The translations under genes were made by a program, and so were the position numbers. This document shows, in pieces, positions 60,501 through 64,000 of a stretch of DNA of 64,000 nt (positions are counted from its first letter, which is position 1; each line of letters opens with the position of its first letter). Source of the stretch: Phoronis australis (taxonomy: Eukaryota > Phoronida > Phoronidae). Under the pieces are notes generated by a model. The model did no database searches. It was not told the DNA's origin and saw nothing but the letters and a program-made list of their open reading frames with translations. Where the stretch lies: positions 65,687 through 129,686 of the forward strand of contig NMRA01000233.1 of the NCBI GenBank assembly GCA_002633005.1, in the 5' to 3' direction.

Positions 60501-63500
60501 AGGAGGAGAAGTGCGGATATGGGACCTCCACGTAAGTTTGGGTGGGGATAGCTGTGTCGTTTTGGGAATTTGTGGAGTTGTTTTAATATGTTGACAAAGA
60601 CTTATAATTGTAAGTATGGGAAATATCTGGAATATTACTGGAAACTCATCAGATATAAGGCCATCCCTAGAATTGATTAAGTTTCAAATGAACACCTGAT
60701 TGAATAGCTCAAAAATCCACCAGTCAAGGAGCACTTACGTCACTGCAAGAACACGACACAAACTACAATGTCTTGATAATTAAGTTCTAATACTGAAAAA
60801 GATAGATCTTGAGAGTTGGTTGTTTGTTTCTGGAGAACTTCGTGAACATTTTGTGGGAGGCAACACCAACTACTCTGGGAACTTCAGGGTGTTTTTGATT
60901 TGCAAATATGTCTCTTTGAAGGGTGCTTAGACTGGACCAACCAGTCAGAAAACTCCAAACCCAAGTAGGGTCAGTGCAGCAGCTGGAGTCGGGCAAACGA
61001 AGCAATGGATTTGATCAGAAATACATAACATCTTTTAGTCAACACCAAGTACAAATAGTGATGCCTTGATTTGATAATTCAGCTCATTGTCTCTGAATAA
61101 AGTGGTGAATTGATCACTTTATCTTTGCATTAGAACCTTATGCTGGGCCCTCTTTGCCTAGTTTTGATCAACCTACTGCCTCCTTGTCATAAGTTTGAAA
61201 TAAATTTAGTATCATGTTTGCAATTCTGTGGTGAAATAAAAATGTGTCGCATTGAATGGTTGCTGGGTATCCGGAAGTTGACACAGAAACGATCACCATG
61301 TACGGGCTAAACTCTACATCTGTTTAATGTGTACCTGGTGCGTTCATCTCCGCTGTTTGACTCGTCGTGGTTACGTAGCACATGCTTTCAAAATGGATCA
61401 GCACAACCTAACCGTTAATTACATTTGCTTGTTTATTACGGTGAAGAGATTAATGTGATTGATGCAGCAAACGTGTGTCTTGTCAGAGTAGGCTTTAAAA
61501 TCTTTTTTGTTTCAACTCGACCTTCCTTGATTCGTTTGAGATGGTGGTTTGGTTGGTAGAACATTTTTTCTTTTTTTCCTTGGCGGGTGTGTTCATTTTT
61601 GTTGCAAAAATATTTTGTTTTTTATAAAGCTTTTGTTAGGTTACAAATACAATGGTCAGCTATGCTGTGGCAATGAGTATTGAGTTAAATGCTTGAGCTG
61701 GGGGTGCTGAGTCTGAGATGGTGTACAAATACACATTACGCTACACTTGTTCCAGGGATGCGGCAGTGAGGTGTGGCACGTCAGCAATAACACCATCGCC
61801 TCCTTGACCTTTCACCCCGTTGACCACGTTCTAGTCATCGCCATGATCAACAAGCTGTACTTCTGGGACTGGAGTCAGTCTGAACCGTTCGCTTGTTGCG
61901 AGACGTCACAGCCTCTGGAGAAAGTTAGGTGAGTATCTGGCTATCGGTGTTGTCAGTATTGTGTTACCACAGCAATCCCAAGTCGAGCCTTCTTCATTCT
62001 CATGAATACAATGTACGTAACCAAAAGCCTAACCATAATGTTATTCAGAAATCAGAATTGTTTCACGTAATTTATGACACTACAAAGTTTAGATCTGCTC
62101 TCCGAATGTTTGAGGACAAGTCATTTTGCGCAGCCTGAGGTTTTGTGCTGATGTCATGGTGCACAATTTTTTTGTTAATTGTTAGCCTATGGTATTATTC
62201 AAGCCAAAAATATTCCAACAAAATAACTCGGAATTTCCCGTCCTGAGTGCTGGGAAAAAGCCGGACTGGTCATCATAGTAGTCCTCTGTTATGACTGAGA
62301 ATGAAAAGGGGAATTAACAGAAAAATTTGGAGTGTTCCTAAGTCATTCTGTAATTAGAATTTCACTGCCCAAAGAGCTATTACCAGTCATTTTTGCCGTT
62401 AATTAGCAACGATGAAGGGGGAAATGATATCATGTCTTACTTTTGTCTTGTACTGTATCTTGTATTTATTTATGTTTGAGTATTTTTCTTGTATGAACTG
62501 GGACACTATTCTCTACTTGTCATAACAGGTGGGTGAAGTTTGACCCCCAGGGGAGATACCTGTATACTGGAATCCACAATGTGTCGGAATTGGACACCGA
62601 TGAATACACTATTGAGAGGTAGGTGAGACTTGTGATCAAGTGGATTGATCGAACCCTCTGTTGTAAACATTGTGTTTCCATCTCAATAAGTCATATCAAT
62701 TCATATCATTGTAACACAGTGCTTTGTAAAAGTACACTTAACCTGCCCACGAGTTTCATATTTACAATGGTTCTTATCTTTTTACAGTTCAGCTGACCTC
62801 AACTTGAAAATATTAGAAAGTGACTTCATTAACTTCTGGTTTCCTGAAACTTTCCAGATTGTTGCCTGTGTGTTTCATTATTTTATTGTTGTGTCTCATC
62901 ATATTTCAGCAGTGGCCCGAGGCATGAAGATGATTCTCAATCTGGGTTGCATGACCGCTACCAACATCTGATGCGCCGCTATCGCAGAGAGAGGGCGCTC
63001 ATCCAGCGTGGAAACGAATCCAACGGTACTAGCTCCGACTCGGACACGGAAGAAAGCTTGGCTCCGTCAAGAAGTGTACCGGTCTCTAGAGTTAGCGCAC
63101 GATCTTCAATAAGCGACAGATTAGACGAACTCAGACGTCAGCGACTCAACAGCACTAGGAGACTAGCATCGTATCGGCGTTACCTGCAGAGAGAAAACGC
63201 TCGCACGGCTCGTGAAGTGCGCGAGATGAGACAGCAATTGTTCCCTAGTTCTCATGCCCATACTGGTAGTGCTGCAGCTGCTGCTGGTCATGAAAACGCT
63301 GCCGTATCTCATCAGCCAACCTCTTCACCCACGCATAGTCTTCAAAGGCCTTTGTCGAGTGTTTCGGACCCGCTGGCGACTAGTGTAAGTCTCTCTGTTG
63401 AAAGTGCACGGAGCAAAATCTCTGCATCTGCATCTGGATCTCAAGAATATTCACCTTCTCGACCCAATCTGTTGGTCACCAATGAACAATTGTCTGCTCT

Positions 63501-64000
63501 GTCATCGGATGCTCAGTCATTTCAGGGTTCAGACAGGGCAAGTCCCAGGCATGGGAACACAAATCAGGAACCTTCTCTGGTGCTACAGTCTGGTAGTCGG
63601 TCTCAGACGAGATCTGCCAGGGTTTCTATATTACGATCTCAACTCCACAATAATTTGTCTAGCGTTCATAGTTGCGATGCCAGCAGAGGAATGTGTTCTC
63701 AGTGCAGTCGACCTACAGCTGAATGTAAGTGTGCTGGACACGCTGACTGCCGCAATGATTCCGACCGATCTGTCCCATCAGTGACTGTACTGCCTTCTAC
63801 AGCCACAACGCCGTCACTAGTGTCCACGTCGCCCACTGTTTGGCATGAGGTTGACATGCCAAGCTTTCCCGCTTCTCCGACAAGGAACAGCAGCCGAAAT
63901 GGTGCAGGTCTAGTTATCACCGGGAACCAGTCAGAAAGCAATGCAAGGGAGGGGGACCAAAGTGACAGAAGCTTCAGCGAGGGGCACCATTCCTCAGGTA
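54586..64000 (+). CDS. AMBRA1: AMBRA1, autophagy and beclin-1 regulator, 5' part (6 exons seen, runs off window)
   Basis: Exons: 54586-54726, 59776-59834, 60348-60531, 61756-61928, 62529-62618, 62910 to about 63997 or beyond (CAG|GTA at 63995-64000 could be a donor). The phases agree. The N-terminal WD40 part matches AMBRA1: [98 protein letters not shown]. From about residue 216 a very long Ser/Thr/Arg-rich, disordered exon follows, as in vertebrates; it has a Cys cluster (CSQCSRP...CKCAGHADC). AMBRA1 is a DDB1-CUL4 substrate receptor that acts in autophagy initiation and cyclin D turnover. The first 47 residues ([17 protein letters not shown]...) differ from the human start but retain the basic, helical character. 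The C-terminal LIR and dynein-binding motifs lie outside the window. Confidence 0.92.
57776..59712. mobile_element. 1.94-kb element with inverted ends CAGGRATATAC and CTCAC duplication
   Basis: The left end CAGGGATATACCCAGG, then CCACTCGCC, mirrors the right end, whose reverse complement reads CAGGAATATACTTAGCC-ACTCGCC; both also carry inward CAGTCGCCC. CTCAC flanks both ends directly (57771-57775 and 59713-59717). It encloses family A repeat copy 2 (58005-58760). No long open frame is present, so it is non-autonomous or decayed. Confidence 0.65.
58005..58760 (+). repeat. Dispersed repeat family A, copy 2 (uninterrupted)
   Basis: It aligns with 49655-50900 as described there, but without the about 470-bp extra segment. 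It is nested within the 57776-59712 element. Confidence 0.8.

Overview
This is nuclear DNA from a non-vertebrate animal, most likely an invertebrate deuterostome or lophotrochozoan; the species cannot be named from the window. The grounds are AT-rich DNA, compact genes split into many small exons with consensus GT..AG borders, metazoan-specific genes (an ICAD/DFFA homologue, AMBRA1, LRRC34), tRNA-derived SINEs and small foldback elements. No single open frame covers a gene, so I rebuilt the genes exon by exon. In four of the six genes every exon phase closes from start to stop; the other two are DFFA, whose 5' end is uncertain, and AMBRA1, which runs off the window.

Layout: (1) 0.36-5.44 kb, minus: a short DFFA/ICAD-like gene with a CIDE-N domain. 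(2) 8.67-15.46 kb, plus: PEX14, the peroxisomal docking protein, head-to-head with DFFA as in human 1p36. (3) 16.54-26.21 kb, minus: LRRC34, nine coding exons of leucine-rich repeats, convergent with PEX14. (4) 27.41-39.03 kb, plus: CSTF1 (CstF-50), thirteen exons, sharing a short divergent promoter region with LRRC34. (5) 41.37-48.13 kb, minus: a 575-residue protein I cannot name, with an RGG-box N-terminus, a helical TROVE/Ro60-like middle and a von Willebrand A domain with an intact MIDAS; it is the least familiar gene here. (6) 54.59-64.0 kb, plus: the 5' part of AMBRA1, running off the window.

The genes do not form one pathway. They are housekeeping or regulatory genes: apoptotic DNA fragmentation control, peroxisome import, ciliary/germline LRR protein, mRNA 3'-end processing, a probable RNA-binding protein, and autophagy. 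The long introns and the 48.1-54.6 kb intergenic stretch hold the mobile DNA: two THAP-domain N-terminal fragments, a 115-bp MITE with terminal inverted repeats and target duplication, a 1.9-kb element with matching ends and a 5-bp duplication, a three-copy dispersed repeat, foldback elements, SINEs, a 19-bp minisatellite and a 389-bp assembly gap (52957-53345).

All homology calls come from reading the translations against remembered family features; no database search was run.
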